64,000 nt of DNA from Streptomyces geranii (GCF_002954775.1 NZ_PJME01000009.1:175115-239114); one strand, 5' to 3'; shown: positions 17,573 to 25,765, counted from the stretch's first letter. Program-made: numbers and translations. The notes: generated from the letters alone by a model not told the origin.

Positions 17573-18661
17573 ATGACGACGCCCACGATCGAGCTGAAGC
17601 CCTCGGCCTCGCCACTTACCGGCGCGGAGCGCGAGGCGATCCTGGCCAGCCCCGGCTTCGGCCGCCACTTCACCGACCACATGGTGACGATCAAGTGGAC
17701 CGAGGGCCGCGGCTGGCACGACGGCCAGCTCGTCCCGTACGGCCCGCTCTCCATCGACCCCGCGAACATGACCCTGCACTACGCGCAGGAGATCTTCGAG
17801 GGCCTCAAGGCCTACCGCCGGCCCGACGGCTCCGTCGCCGTCTTCCGTCCGGAGAAGAACGCCGAGCGCTTCCAGCGGTCCGCGCACCGGCTCGCGATGC
17901 CCGAACTGCCCGTCGAGACGTTCATCGAGGCCATCGACGCCCTGGTCCGCCAGGACCAGGACTGGGTGCCCGCGCACGGCGGCGAGGAGTCCCTCTACCT
18001 GCGCCCCTTCATGATCGCCACCGAGGTCGGGCTCGGCGTCAAGCCGGCCAACGAGTACCTGTTCCTGGTGATCGCGTCCCCCGCGGGCGCCTACTTCCCC
18101 GGTGGCGTCAAGCCCGTCTCCATCTGGCTCTCCGAGGACCGCGTCCGCGCCGTCCCCGGCGGCATGGGCGACGCCAAGACCGGCGGCAACTACGCGGCCT
18201 CCCTGCTCGCCCAGGCCGAGGCCGCCGAACAGGGCTGCGCCCAGGTCTGCTACCTCGACGCCGTCGAGCACAAGTGGATCGAGGAACTCGGCGGCATGAA
18301 CCTGTACTTCGTGTACGGGGACCGCATCGTCACCCCCTCGCTCACCGGCTCCATCCTGGAGGGCGTCACCCGCGACTCCCTCCTCACCGTCGCCCGCGAC
18401 CTCGGCTACACCGCCGAGGAGGGCCGCATCTCCATCGACGACTGGCAGCGCGACGCCGAGAACGGCACCCTGACCGAGGTCTTCGCCTGCGGTACGGCGG
18501 CGGTCATCACCCCCGTCGGCACGGTTAAGCGCACCGGCACCGAGTGGCAGCAGAGCGGCGGCGAGCCGGGCGAGGTCACGCTGCGGCTGCGTGAGGCGCT
18601 GCTCGACATCCAGCGGGGGACGGCGGAGGACACGCACGGTTGGATGCATGTTCTCGGCTGA
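17573..18661 (+). CDS. ilvE: Branched-chain amino-acid aminotransferase
   Basis: A 362-aa class IV PLP transaminase that makes Leu, Ile and Val from their keto acids with glutamate as donor. The PLP lysine is Lys202 in DAKTGGNYAAS; MTLHYAQEIFEGLKAYR and IEELGGMNLYFVY are family blocks that place it in the longer (type II-like) actinobacterial/eukaryotic BCAT group. ATG 17573 follows a GAAGGAC ribosome site. The 190-bp region between the leuB terminator and this start holds the promoter and no supported ORF. Confidence 0.95.
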   Translation: MTTPTIELKPSASPLTGAEREAILASPGFGRHFTDHMVTIKWTEGRGWHDGQLVPYGPLSIDPANMTLHYAQEIFEGLKAYRRPDGSVAVFRPEKNAERFQRSAHRLAMPELPVETFIEAIDALVRQDQDWVPAHGGEESLYLRPFMIATEVGLGVKPANEYLFLVIASPAGAYFPGGVKPVSIWLSEDRVRAVPGGMGDAKTGGNYAASLLAQAEAAEQGCAQVCYLDAVEHKWIEELGGMNLYFVYGDRIVTPSLTGSILEGVTRDSLLTVARDLGYTAEEGRISIDDWQRDAENGTLTEVFACGTAAVITPVGTVKRTGTEWQQSGGEPGEVTLRLREALLDIQRGTAEDTHGWMHVLG

Positions 18662-18744
18662 GGGCTCGGCGGGGTAGGTGGGTTCGTTTGCTGCCGGTCG
18701 GTGCGGGCTGGTCGCGCCCCGCGGCGGAGCCGCAAATCGACACA

Positions 18745-18770
18745 GCCCCGCGCCCCTTCGGGGCGCGGGC
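18745..18770 (+). terminator. GC-rich terminator downstream of ilvE, inside a dispersed repeat
   Basis: A 10-bp stem CCCGCGCCCC / GGGGCGCGGG around a TTC loop. The surrounding CTGGTCGCGC ... CCCCGCGCCCC text (from about 18708) is a variant of the intergenic repeat also seen near 30.86, 50.03 and 58.72 kb. Confidence 0.7.
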
Positions 18771-18790
18771 TCGCACCCGGCATAGCTTGC

Positions 18791-18826
18791 TCCCCCGGTG
18801 GGTATTCACTCATTTCCACCGGGGGA
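18791..18826. promoter_or_regulatory. Perfect 11-bp inverted repeat just before a secreted-protein gene
   Basis: TCCCCCGGTGG (18791-18801) and CCACCGGGGGA (18816-18826) are perfectly complementary with a 14-base spacer, ending 16 bp before the ATG at 18843. The spacer is AT-richer (GTATTCACTCATTT). It could be a translation-controlling hairpin or an operator. Confidence 0.6.
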
Positions 18827-18842
18827 AAACGGGGTAAAACGT

Positions 18843-20105
18843 ATGTTCGGGATCTCGCGTGCGACGACCGTCGCCGCACTCACCGCGGGGGCGGTGGTGC
18901 TGTCGGTGACCTCGGCGGCGCCGGCCCCCGCGCCGTCGCGCACGACCGAGCGGGTCACGGTGTCGGGCACGGGCGAGCAGGGTGACAGCTACTCGTCCGG
19001 GCCGTACGTCAGCGACGACGGCCGCTACGCCGCCTTCGGGTCGAACGCCAAGAACCTGGTGCGGGGCGACACGAACGGCGTGGAGGACACCTTCGTACGG
19101 GACCTGCGCACCGGCAAGGTGACCAGGGTCAGCGTCGCGACGAACGGCAAGCAGGCCGACCGGGGCAGCGACGTGGCGGCGATCAGTCCGAACGGCCGGT
19201 TCGTGGTGTTCGTCTCGACCGCGACGAACCTCGCCAAGTGGCCCGGGCCACAGCCCGAATGGGCCCAGGACGTCTACGTCCACGACCGCCGCACCGGCCG
19301 CACGGACCGCGTCAGCAAGACCCCGACGGGCGCGTCCGCCTACGCCCACGGAGTCGCGCGCATCTCCGACGACGGCCGTTACGTCGCCTTCAACGCCCGC
19401 CCCAGCCAGCTGGAGAGCCCCGACCAGCCCATCTACCCGGCGGTCTACGTCGCCGACCGCCGCACCGGGAAGATCGAACGGATCACCAACCGAGGCCACC
19501 CGACGCTGGCCGCCTACCACCTCGACCTGAGCGCGGACGGCCGCTATGTGGCGTACTCGCAGATCGAGCCGCGCGGCGGCGGGGGCCGACTGTGGGTGCA
19601 CGACCGCCGCACCCGCACCGAGGAACTGGTCAACGTCAGGCCGGACGGCACCCTGTCCGCCGCCTACGCCCTCGCCCCGTCGCTCTCGGCCGACGGCCGG
19701 ACCATCTCCTTCGACTCCCACGCCGACGACCTGGTGCCCGGCGGCGCGGTCAACACCCACACCTATGTACGCGACCTGCGCACCGACAGAACCCGGGGCG
19801 TGACCCACGCCGGAGCGGGCGGCTCGGCGATCTTCGGCCCCACACTGAGCCGCGACGGCCGGTACGTCGGCTATGTGTTCGCGACCCCGCAGGGCAAGGA
19901 CAACGCGTACGTACGGGATCTGCGCACCGGAAAGTCCCAGCTCGCGAGCCCCGCCACCACCGGCGGCCCGGTCACGGACGACTCGGTCTACATCACCGGG
20001 TTCGGCGGCGGAGGCCGTCTCCTGGGCCTCGGCAGCGCGTCCGCACAGCTGGTCAGGGGCGACACCAACGGCGAGACGGACGGCTTCGTACGCCGCCTGC
20101 GCTGA
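18843..20105 (+). CDS. Secreted TolB/WD40-like beta-propeller protein
   Basis: A 420-aa protein with a signal peptide (TTVAALTAGAVVLSVTSAAP). The rest is six or seven PD40-type blades, each with the pattern S.DGRYVAF ... VRDLRTGK or VHDRRTGR (for example VSDDGRYAAFGS, ISDDGRYVAFNARP, LSADGRTISFDSHADDLVPG). Such propellers are usually binding or scaffold modules; no catalytic residues are visible. An in-frame GTG at 18798 lies inside the upstream hairpin and is less likely, because the signal peptide begins at MFGISRATT. Confidence 0.8.
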   Translation: MFGISRATTVAALTAGAVVLSVTSAAPAPAPSRTTERVTVSGTGEQGDSYSSGPYVSDDGRYAAFGSNAKNLVRGDTNGVEDTFVRDLRTGKVTRVSVATNGKQADRGSDVAAISPNGRFVVFVSTATNLAKWPGPQPEWAQDVYVHDRRTGRTDRVSKTPTGASAYAHGVARISDDGRYVAFNARPSQLESPDQPIYPAVYVADRRTGKIERITNRGHPTLAAYHLDLSADGRYVAYSQIEPRGGGGRLWVHDRRTRTEELVNVRPDGTLSAAYALAPSLSADGRTISFDSHADDLVPGGAVNTHTYVRDLRTDRTRGVTHAGAGGSAIFGPTLSRDGRYVGYVFATPQGKDNAYVRDLRTGKSQLASPATTGGPVTDDSVYITGFGGGGRLLGLGSASAQLVRGDTNGETDGFVRRLR

Positions 20106-20149
20106 CGTTCCGGGGATACCTCCGCGGGTTCGCATACTGAGACACCGGG

Positions 20150-20189
20150 GAGCACGGGGGCAGAGCTGTGCCAGACTGCCCCCGTGCTC
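20150..20189 (+). terminator. Perfect 14-bp inverted repeat between the propeller gene and cimA leader
   Basis: GAGCACGGGGGCAG (20150-20163) and CTGCCCCCGTGCTC (20176-20189) pair perfectly around a 12-base loop. It may terminate the propeller gene. The right arm contains the GTG that starts the cimA leader peptide, so it may instead or also hide that start. Confidence 0.7.
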
Positions 20190-20234
20190 TCGTTCGCCAC
20201 GATTATTGGCAGCAGGCGCGCCGGTCCGCAGTGA
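20184..20234 (+). CDS. Leader peptide of the cimA attenuator (16 aa, Ile-Ile)
   Basis: A 16-codon ORF, GTG to TGA, encoding MLSFATIIGSRRAGPQ. It contains two adjacent ATT codons; ATT is rare in this genome, where isoleucine is nearly always ATC. The stop codon abuts a 10-bp hairpin and a T-rich terminator follows, the classic layout for ribosome-mediated attenuation by charged tRNA-Ile. CimA opens the citramalate route to 2-ketobutyrate and isoleucine, so end-product control by Ile is logical. No strong ribosome site is visible before the GTG. Confidence 0.65.
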   Translation: MLSFATIIGSRRAGPQ

Positions 20235-20320
20235 CCGCCTCGTACGACCAGGTACGGGCGGCCACCGTCGTCTTCGACCCGCGCGCAGACCTCTCGCACC
20301 CGCGAGGGGTTTTTCGCTTT
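20235..20320 (+). promoter_or_regulatory. Pause hairpin and terminator of the cimA attenuator
   Basis: Directly after the leader stop, CCGCC-T-CGTAC / GTACG-GGCGG (20235-20261) forms a 10-bp stem with one bulged T and a 6-base loop. Further on, CCTCTCGC / GCGAGGGG (20290-20309) with a 4-base loop runs into TTTTTCGCTTTT, an intrinsic terminator about 110 bp before the cimA ATG. Ribosome stalling at the leader Ile codons would be expected to prevent the terminator forming. The remaining bases to 20427 hold the ribosome site AGGAGCC and no ORF. Confidence 0.7.
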
Positions 20321-20427
20321 TCTGGCCCACCTTCAGCCGGAGAAGAAGCGTGAGGGATCATCGGAGGACGGTGGAGCCGGTCATTCCGGTACAGACCGAG
20401 ATCGACATCCCCAGGAGCCTTGAGATC

Positions 20428-22050
20428 ATGACGGAATCCAGCGAATCCAGCGGAACCAGTCGGCTCGACGACTCGTTCCACGTCTTCGACACCACCCTGC
20501 GCGACGGCGCCCAGCGCGAGGGCATCAACCTCACCGTCGCCGACAAGCTGGCCATCGCACGGCACCTGGACGACTTCGGCGTCGGCTTCATCGAGGGCGG
20601 CTGGCCGGGCGCCAACCCGCGCGACACCGAGTTCTTCGCCCGCGCCCAGCAGGAGATCGACTTCAAGCACGCCCAGCTGGTGGCCTTCGGCGCCACCCGC
20701 AGGGCGGGCGGCAAGGCGAGCGAGGACCCGCAGGTCAAGGCACTCCTCGACTCGGGCGCACCCGTCATCACCCTGGTGGCGAAGTCCCACGACCGGCACG
20801 TCGAGCTGGCGCTGCGCACCACGCTCGACGAGAACGTGGAAATGGTCCGCGACACCGTCGCCCACATCCGCGCCCAGGGCCGCCGGGTCTTCGTCGACTG
20901 CGAGCACTTCTTCGACGGCTACCGCGCCAACCCCGAGTACGCGAAGGCGGTCGTGCGGGCCGCGTCCGAGGCGGGCGCCGACGTCGTCATCCTCTGCGAC
21001 ACCAACGGCGGGATGCTCCCGGCGCAGATCCAGGCGGTCGTCGCCACGGTCCTCGCCGACACCGGGGCCCGCCTCGGCATCCACACCCAGGACGACACGG
21101 GCTGCGCGGTCGCCAACACCCTCGCCGCCGTCGACGCGGGCGCGACCCACGTCCAGTGCACGGCGAACGGCTACGGCGAGCGCGTAGGCAACGCCAACCT
21201 GTTCCCGGTGGTGGCGGCCCTGGAGCTGAAGTACGGCAAGAAGGTGCTCCCCGAGGGCGCGCTGCGCGAGATGACCCGCATCTCCCACGCCATCGCCGAG
21301 GTGGTCAACCTGACGCCGTCGACCCATCAGCCGTACGTGGGAGTCTCGGCCTTCGCCCACAAGGCGGGCCTGCACGCCTCGGCGATCAAGGTCGACCCCG
21401 ACCTCTACCAGCACATCGACCCCGAGCAGGTCGGCAACACCATGCGGATGCTGGTCTCCGACATGGCGGGCCGCGCGTCGATCGAGCTGAAGGGCAAGGA
21501 ACTGGGCGTGGACCTGGGGGACGACCGCGAGCTGGTCGCCCGGGTCGTCGCGCGCGTGAAGGAGCGTGAGCTGCAGGGCTACACGTACGAGGCGGCGGAC
21601 GCGTCCTTCGAACTGCTCCTGCGCGCGGAGGCGGAGGGCAGGACCCGTACGTACTTCGAGGTCGAGTCCTGGCGTGCGATCGTCGAGGACCGCCCCGACG
21701 GCAGCCACGCCAACGAGGCCACGGTCAAGCTCTTCGCCAAGGGCGAGCGCATCGTCGCGACGGCGGAGGGCAACGGCCCGGTGAACGCCCTCGACCGCGC
21801 CCTGAAGGTCGCCCTGGAGAAGATCTACCCGCCGCTCGCCAAGCTCGAGCTGGTCGACTACAAGGTCCGCATCCTGGAGGGCAAGCACGGCACCCAGTCC
21901 ACGACCCGCGTCCTCATCTCGACGACGGACGGCAAGGGCGAGTGGTCGACGGTGGGCGTCGCGGACAACGTGATCGCCGCGTCGTGGGAGGCCCTGTCGG
22001 ACGCGTACACGTACGGCCTGCTGCGGGCGGGAGTGGAGCCGGCGAAGTAG
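20428..22050 (+). CDS. cimA: Citramalate synthase
   Basis: A 540-aa DRE-TIM metallolyase. HVFDTTLRDGAQREGINLTV near residue 18 holds the metal and catalytic residues, HTQDDTGCAVANTLAAVDAG and TANGYGERVGNANL complete the barrel, and a C-terminal LeuA-type regulatory domain follows (about 370-540). The split of the DRE motif as LRDGAQREG and the FAHKAGLHASAI block fit CimA rather than LeuA or homocitrate synthase. It condenses pyruvate and acetyl-CoA to citramalate, a threonine-independent start of isoleucine synthesis, and is probably feedback-inhibited by Ile. It may be annotated elsewhere as 2-isopropylmalate synthase. Confidence 0.9.
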   Translation: MTESSESSGTSRLDDSFHVFDTTLRDGAQREGINLTVADKLAIARHLDDFGVGFIEGGWPGANPRDTEFFARAQQEIDFKHAQLVAFGATRRAGGKASEDPQVKALLDSGAPVITLVAKSHDRHVELALRTTLDENVEMVRDTVAHIRAQGRRVFVDCEHFFDGYRANPEYAKAVVRAASEAGADVVILCDTNGGMLPAQIQAVVATVLADTGARLGIHTQDDTGCAVANTLAAVDAGATHVQCTANGYGERVGNANLFPVVAALELKYGKKVLPEGALREMTRISHAIAEVVNLTPSTHQPYVGVSAFAHKAGLHASAIKVDPDLYQHIDPEQVGNTMRMLVSDMAGRASIELKGKELGVDLGDDRELVARVVARVKERELQGYTYEAADASFELLLRAEAEGRTRTYFEVESWRAIVEDRPDGSHANEATVKLFAKGERIVATAEGNGPVNALDRALKVALEKIYPPLAKLELVDYKVRILEGKHGTQSTTRVLISTTDGKGEWSTVGVADNVIAASWEALSDAYTYGLLRAGVEPAK

Positions 22051-22058
22051 CGGAGGGT

Positions 22059-22082
22059 GGTGGGGGGCCTTCACCCCCCACC
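22059..22082 (+). terminator. Terminator after cimA
   Basis: A 9-bp stem GGTGGGGGG / CCCCCCACC with a CCTTCA loop, 8 bp after the cimA stop. No T-run follows. Confidence 0.6.
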
Positions 22083-22127
22083 AGTCCGGACGTCCGTTTC
22101 CACCCGACTTCAGGTAGCTTCGAAGGT

Positions 22128-23456
22128 ATGAAGGCCGTACTGGTCGCCCGTCCTCTCGTACGCCTACTGCTGGTGCCCTTCGTCGCGACACTCGCGGTAC
22201 TCGCGCTGCTGACGGCCGCCGCGCCCGGCGCGCGGGCGGCCACCGACCTCTCGAAGGTCGCCGAGGCACTGCGCGCGGACCCGGTGTACGTGGACCCGGC
22301 GGCCTCGGACCTGCTCTCCGCCGCCGACGCGCAGGCCCTGACGGCGAAGATCAGGCAAGCGGACAAGCCGGTGTTCGTGGCGGTCCTCCCGGCCGGCTAC
22401 CCGACGGAGAACCTCTTCACGAACCTCCGCACGGAGACGGGCATCACGGGCCTGTACGCGATCCGCCTGGGCGACCGCTTCGACGCGCGGGCGGACAGCG
22501 GGGTACTGAGCAGGGCGGCGGTCGGCAACCTGGTGACGGCGGTACGGACGGCAGGCGACCCGAAGGCCCAGCTGAACGACTTCGTGGACGCGGCGCTGCG
22601 CGGCAACGTCGGCGGTTCGGCACCGGCGACATGGAGCGGGGGCGAGTCGGGCGGCGGGGTGGAAACGGGCGCGCTGATCGCGGTAGGGGCGGTACTGGCA
22701 GCGGGCGGAGCAGGGGCGTACGCCCTGATCAGACGCAACCGGCGCCGCCAGGAGGAGAACCAGAGAGCAGCCCTGGCGCAGCTGACGGTGGTGGTCGACG
22801 AGGACATCACGGCGTTCGGCGAGGAGTTGGACCGCCTCGACTTCCACCCGGCGGAGGCGGGCGCGGACGACGCGATGCGAGCGGACTACGAACGGGCGCT
22901 GGACTCCTACGACAAGGCGAAGTCGCTGATGGCGGCGACGCGACGCCCGGAGGAAGTAAGGGCGGTAACGCAAACCCTGGAGGACGGCCGCTTCTCCCTC
23001 GCCCAACTGTCGGCACGCAGAGAGGGCCGCCCCCTGCCGGAACGCCGAGGCCCGTGCTTCTTCGACCCCCGCCACGGCCCGTCGGTAGCGGACGCGACCT
23101 GGACCCCGGCGGGCGGCGCCCCCCGAGAGGTCCCGGTCTGCGCGGCGGACCGCACCCGCCTGGCCGACGGCCAGGACCCGGCGATCCGCGAGGTGCAAAC
23201 GGCGTCAGGTCCCCGCCCCTACTGGGACGCGGGCCCTGCGTACGGCCCCTGGGCAGGCGGCTACTTCGGCGGCGGCATCCTCCCCGGCCTCCTGGTAGGC
23301 ACAATGCTCGGCACCATGATGACCACCCCGACCTACGCGGCCGACTACGGCGACTCAAGGGACCCCGGCGGCTACGAGGGCGGCGACATGTCGGGCGCGG
23401 ACTTCGACGCGGGGGATTTTGGTGGCGGGGGAGGGGACTTCGGCGGGGGGTTCTGA
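22128..23456 (+). CDS. Membrane-anchored TPM-like protein with Gly/Asp-rich tail
   Basis: A 442-aa protein. Residues 1-37 form a signal peptide (LLVPFVATLAVLALLTAAAP). An extracytoplasmic domain (about 38-165; VAEALRADPVYVDP ... DKPVFVAVLPAG) precedes a single transmembrane helix (ETGALIAVGAVLAAGGAGAY). Then come a charged cytoplasmic helical region starting RRNRRRQEEN and a hydrophobic GGYFGGGILPGLLVGTMLGTMM segment. The C-terminus is Gly/Asp-rich (GGGGGDFGGGF), as in TPM-domain proteins. Function is not known; a role in envelope quality control is only a family guess. Confidence 0.75.
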   Translation: MKAVLVARPLVRLLLVPFVATLAVLALLTAAAPGARAATDLSKVAEALRADPVYVDPAASDLLSAADAQALTAKIRQADKPVFVAVLPAGYPTENLFTNLRTETGITGLYAIRLGDRFDARADSGVLSRAAVGNLVTAVRTAGDPKAQLNDFVDAALRGNVGGSAPATWSGGESGGGVETGALIAVGAVLAAGGAGAYALIRRNRRRQEENQRAALAQLTVVVDEDITAFGEELDRLDFHPAEAGADDAMRADYERALDSYDKAKSLMAATRRPEEVRAVTQTLEDGRFSLAQLSARREGRPLPERRGPCFFDPRHGPSVADATWTPAGGAPREVPVCAADRTRLADGQDPAIREVQTASGPRPYWDAGPAYGPWAGGYFGGGILPGLLVGTMLGTMMTTPTYAADYGDSRDPGGYEGGDMSGADFDAGDFGGGGGDFGGGF

Positions 23457-23536
23457 ACGCCAGGGGCGGCGTTCGAGGACGTTTTTCCCGCCCACCCACC
23501 CGTTTACTGCGTCCATCCAGTCAAGGCCCGGGCACT

Positions 23537-23640
23537 TCAGCCCGTCCGGCGTTTGAGGACGAGCGCGTTCAGCGCGACTGGCGGGGGTCTGGGGGCGGCA
23601 GCCCCCAGGGATGGGAACGGGTAGGGGCGGCGGGGGCGAA
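23537..23640 (+). repeat. Dispersed intergenic repeat, copy 1
   Basis: CAGCCCGTCCGGCGTTTGAGG followed by a G-rich block, ending in GCGGCGGGGGCGAA. Bases 23581-23640 match the reverse complement of 63901-63960 at 59 of 60 positions. The CCGTCCGGCGTTTGAGGACG text is a familiar Streptomyces intergenic repeat. Confidence 0.85.
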
Positions 23641-23645
23641 AAAAC

Positions 23646-23675
23646 GGGCCCGGCGCCCCAAAAGGCACCGGACCC
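23646..23675 (-). terminator. Terminator of the trypsin gene
   Basis: On the minus strand GGGTCCGGTGCC and GGCGCCGGGCCC pair (two internal mismatches, TTTTGG loop) and run into GTTTTTTCG. Confidence 0.75.
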
Positions 23676-23712
23676 GCGGACGCCGTACGAATACGACGCC
23701 ACACCGCACAGA

Positions 23713-24498
23713 TCAGAGAGTCGCCGCCGCCGCAGTGATCGCAGAGGCGAAGGTCGAGACCTCGGAGTACACACCAGGCGCGTTGGCCCGAGCGCACCCG
23801 ATACCCCAGCTCACGATGCCGACCTGAATCCACGCGTTCGCGCTGTCCCGACGGAACATCGGACCACCGGAGTCACCCTGGCACGTGTCGACCCCGCCGG
23901 AGGCGTACCCCGCGCAGATCTCGTCGGCGGCCACAAGCCCGCTGTACCCGCTGTACGACCGGCAGGTCGCGTCACTCACGAACGGCACGGTCGCCTTGAG
24001 CATGTACCGCTGCTGCGCACCACCCTCGGAGGCCGAACCCCACCCGGCGATGGTGAAGGTCCCGGTGTTGTACTGCGTGGTGGTGGCGATCTTCAGGGTC
24101 GCCTGGGTGGTGATGGGCGAGGCGAGCTTGATGAGCGCCCAGTCCTTGCCGTTGCCGTTGTAGCCGGGGGCCCGGTACACGTACGTGGACCGAACCTGCA
24201 CCCGGCCGGTGGTCGACTGGAGGTCCACGACACCGGCGGTGGCCGTGATGCTGGTGTTGGCGCCGGTGCCGCTCACACAGTGCGCGGCGGTCAGCACGAT
24301 CTGCTGGGTGAGGAGCGAGCCTCCACAGCCCATGGAGAGCCGGACCATGAAGGGGAACTCGCCCTGCGCGGCACGGGTTCCACCGACGACGGGCGCGGGG
24401 GCGGCCTGGGCGGAGGAGAGGGGCTGAAGGCTGATGATCGCGAGAGCGGCGGCGCCGGCGGCGACGGTTCTCTTGAACGCGGTGATGAGCTTCTTCAA
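23713..24498 (-). CDS. Secreted trypsin-like serine protease (SprT/SGT type)
   Basis: A 261-aa preproenzyme: signal peptide (about 1-33, ending SSAQA), a short propeptide, then the mature N-terminus VVGGTRAAQGEFPFMVRLSM. The catalytic triad is His in VLTAAHCV, Asp in KDWALIKL and Ser in CQGDSGGPMF, with an Asp at the S1 base (GGVDTCQGDS), so it should cleave after Arg/Lys. It closely resembles Streptomyces griseus trypsin from memory. The start chosen is TTG at 24498 (MKKLITAF), because the upstream frame has no signal peptide character. Likely roles are nutrient acquisition and developmental proteolysis outside the cell. Confidence 0.93.
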   Translation of the reverse strand: MKKLITAFKRTVAAGAAALAIISLQPLSSAQAAPAPVVGGTRAAQGEFPFMVRLSMGCGGSLLTQQIVLTAAHCVSGTGANTSITATAGVVDLQSTTGRVQVRSTYVYRAPGYNGNGKDWALIKLASPITTQATLKIATTTQYNTGTFTIAGWGSASEGGAQQRYMLKATVPFVSDATCRSYSGYSGLVAADEICAGYASGGVDTCQGDSGGPMFRRDSANAWIQVGIVSWGIGCARANAPGVYSEVSTFASAITAAAATL

Positions 24499-24707
24499 CG
24501 TGATGCCTTCCGTGGGGGGTTGGACATACGCAGAAATGTCAGGCTCATGCCAAGGAAACAGAAAGAACTCGTGCGCTGGATGGCATGAGCTGGTCAAAAT
24601 CTGTTGAAGGATTATGGGAACGCTGTGAGCGCGCCCACAAGGGGTGAAATCAGGCCACGGGTATTGAGTCAGGCGAGCGATGCCGAGTCGGGTGAGCAGT
24701 GTGGGGG

Positions 24708-25193
24708 TCAGGCGAGCCGGAGCCACTCCGCCCAGGACAGATCCCGCCCGATGAACCGAGGCCGCTCGAAGGGCCAGTCGTCACCGATCCACCGAGGCAC
24801 CAGCTCGTCGAGCGCCTGCTCGACAGCGCCCCCCACGGCACTGTCGACGACCCACCAGGAGATCTCGGCGTCGGCGCCGTCCTTCTCGGGCGGATCGATG
24901 TAGACGCACCCGAGTTCGACGCTCTCGTCGTCATTGAGCAGCACGTAGTTGAACGACTGGTGAGCGTCGGCCTCGGCGGCATGCCGTTCCAGGTCGGCGA
25001 GATTGGCCTCGTAGGTGATGGAGGCGGCCGGCCACCCCCACGCCTCCCCGAAGATCCCCCACAACCGCTCGCGCGACCCCATGACGGTCGGATAGTCGAG
25101 GGCGGCATCGGTCCCGCGAATGGGCCGCAGGTGATACCCGCCGGGTACGTCGACGCGCAGCGGATGGACGAAGTCGCGGGGGAGCCAGGTCAT
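24708..25193 (-). CDS. GNAT-family N-acetyltransferase
   Basis: A 161-aa cytoplasmic protein with LRPIRGTDAALDYPTVMGSR at the N-terminus, a central strand VELGCVYIDPPEKDGADAEI and a SWWVVDSA ... LDELVPRWI segment. It resembles GNAT proteins that lack the strict RxxGxG/A acetyl-CoA loop. Substrate unknown. The 209 bp between it and the trypsin start contain the trypsin promoter region and no supported gene. Confidence 0.65.
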   Translation of the reverse strand: MTWLPRDFVHPLRVDVPGGYHLRPIRGTDAALDYPTVMGSRERLWGIFGEAWGWPAASITYEANLADLERHAAEADAHQSFNYVLLNDDESVELGCVYIDPPEKDGADAEISWWVVDSAVGGAVEQALDELVPRWIGDDWPFERPRFIGRDLSWAEWLRLA

Positions 25194-25232
25194 GCCCGGA
25201 GGCTAACGCCGGGGCAGGCACCCCGCACGGAA

Positions 25233-25448
25233 TTAATCCGGCGGAGCGGGCCACCGACGCCCGTACCGCTCACCCTCGGCATGCCACCAGGCGGGCGGGG
25301 AGACGGAGTTGGGGCACGCGAACAACTGCCCCGGATGAAGCCCGAGCCCGCGCAGAGCGCCCGCCGCGACGTACACGGTGAACCACCCACGCCAGTGCCC
25401 GTCGCCCCCGGGCCCGCACGAGAGGTCGTACCGAACCTCCTCCGGCAT
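25233..25448 (-). CDS. 71-aa hypothetical protein
   Basis: A short acidic/aromatic protein (MPEEVRYDLSCGPGG ... WWHAEGERYGRRWPAPPD) with five Trp and typical Streptomyces codon use. A stop lies 13 codons upstream in frame, so ATG 25448 is the only good start. It is not recognised. It may be a small member of the DUF397/XRE locus upstream or a remnant of a longer gene. Confidence 0.45.
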   Translation of the reverse strand: MPEEVRYDLSCGPGGDGHWRGWFTVYVAAGALRGLGLHPGQLFACPNSVSPPAWWHAEGERYGRRWPAPPD

Positions 25449-25504
25449 CTGACGACAACCCAGTCGGTGTCGCCGTCGATGCCGTCAATGCGCAGGTCCC
25501 GCAG

Positions 25505-25765
25505 TCAGGCCTGGTCGAGAAAAGCGGCCCAGGAACCGGGGCCAACGGTGAGGACGGGCCCGGAGGGGTTCTTGGAGTCCCGGATGTGGATGGCGGAGGT
25601 GTGGGCGGCGACTTCGAGGCAGTTGCCACCCTCGTCGCTGCTGTAGCTGGACTTGCGCCAGGTGCAGGCGACTTCAAGGCAGTTGCCGCCCTCGCTCCCG
25701 CTGTAGCTGGACTTGAACCACGCCAGGTCGTCCGTGGGGAGGTGCTGTCGCGCTGCGGTGTTCAT
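25505..25765 (-). CDS. DUF397 protein with duplicated core motif
   Basis: An 86-aa protein with two copies of the DUF397 signature: WFKSSYSGSEGGNCLEVA (residues 16-33) and WRKSSYSSDEGGNCLEVA (36-53), then the usual tail IHIRDSKNPSGPVLTVGP and SWAAFLDQA. Normal family members have one copy in about 60-65 residues. Its ATG overlaps the stop of the XRE gene (ATGA), so the two are translationally coupled. DUF397 proteins pair with DUF5753-type regulators and are thought to modulate them in differentiation. Confidence 0.9.
   Translation of the reverse strand: MNTAARQHLPTDDLAWFKSSYSGSEGGNCLEVACTWRKSSYSSDEGGNCLEVAAHTSAIHIRDSKNPSGPVLTVGPGSWAAFLDQA

Noticed and set aside
20168..20353. 61-aa ORF overlapping the cimA leader
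   Set aside because: Runs through the pause hairpin and terminator in another frame; no ribosome site and no family resemblance.
24498..24726. Longer N-terminus for the trypsin (from 24726)
   Set aside because: The extension has no signal-peptide features and would bury the clear signal sequence starting MKKLITAF.
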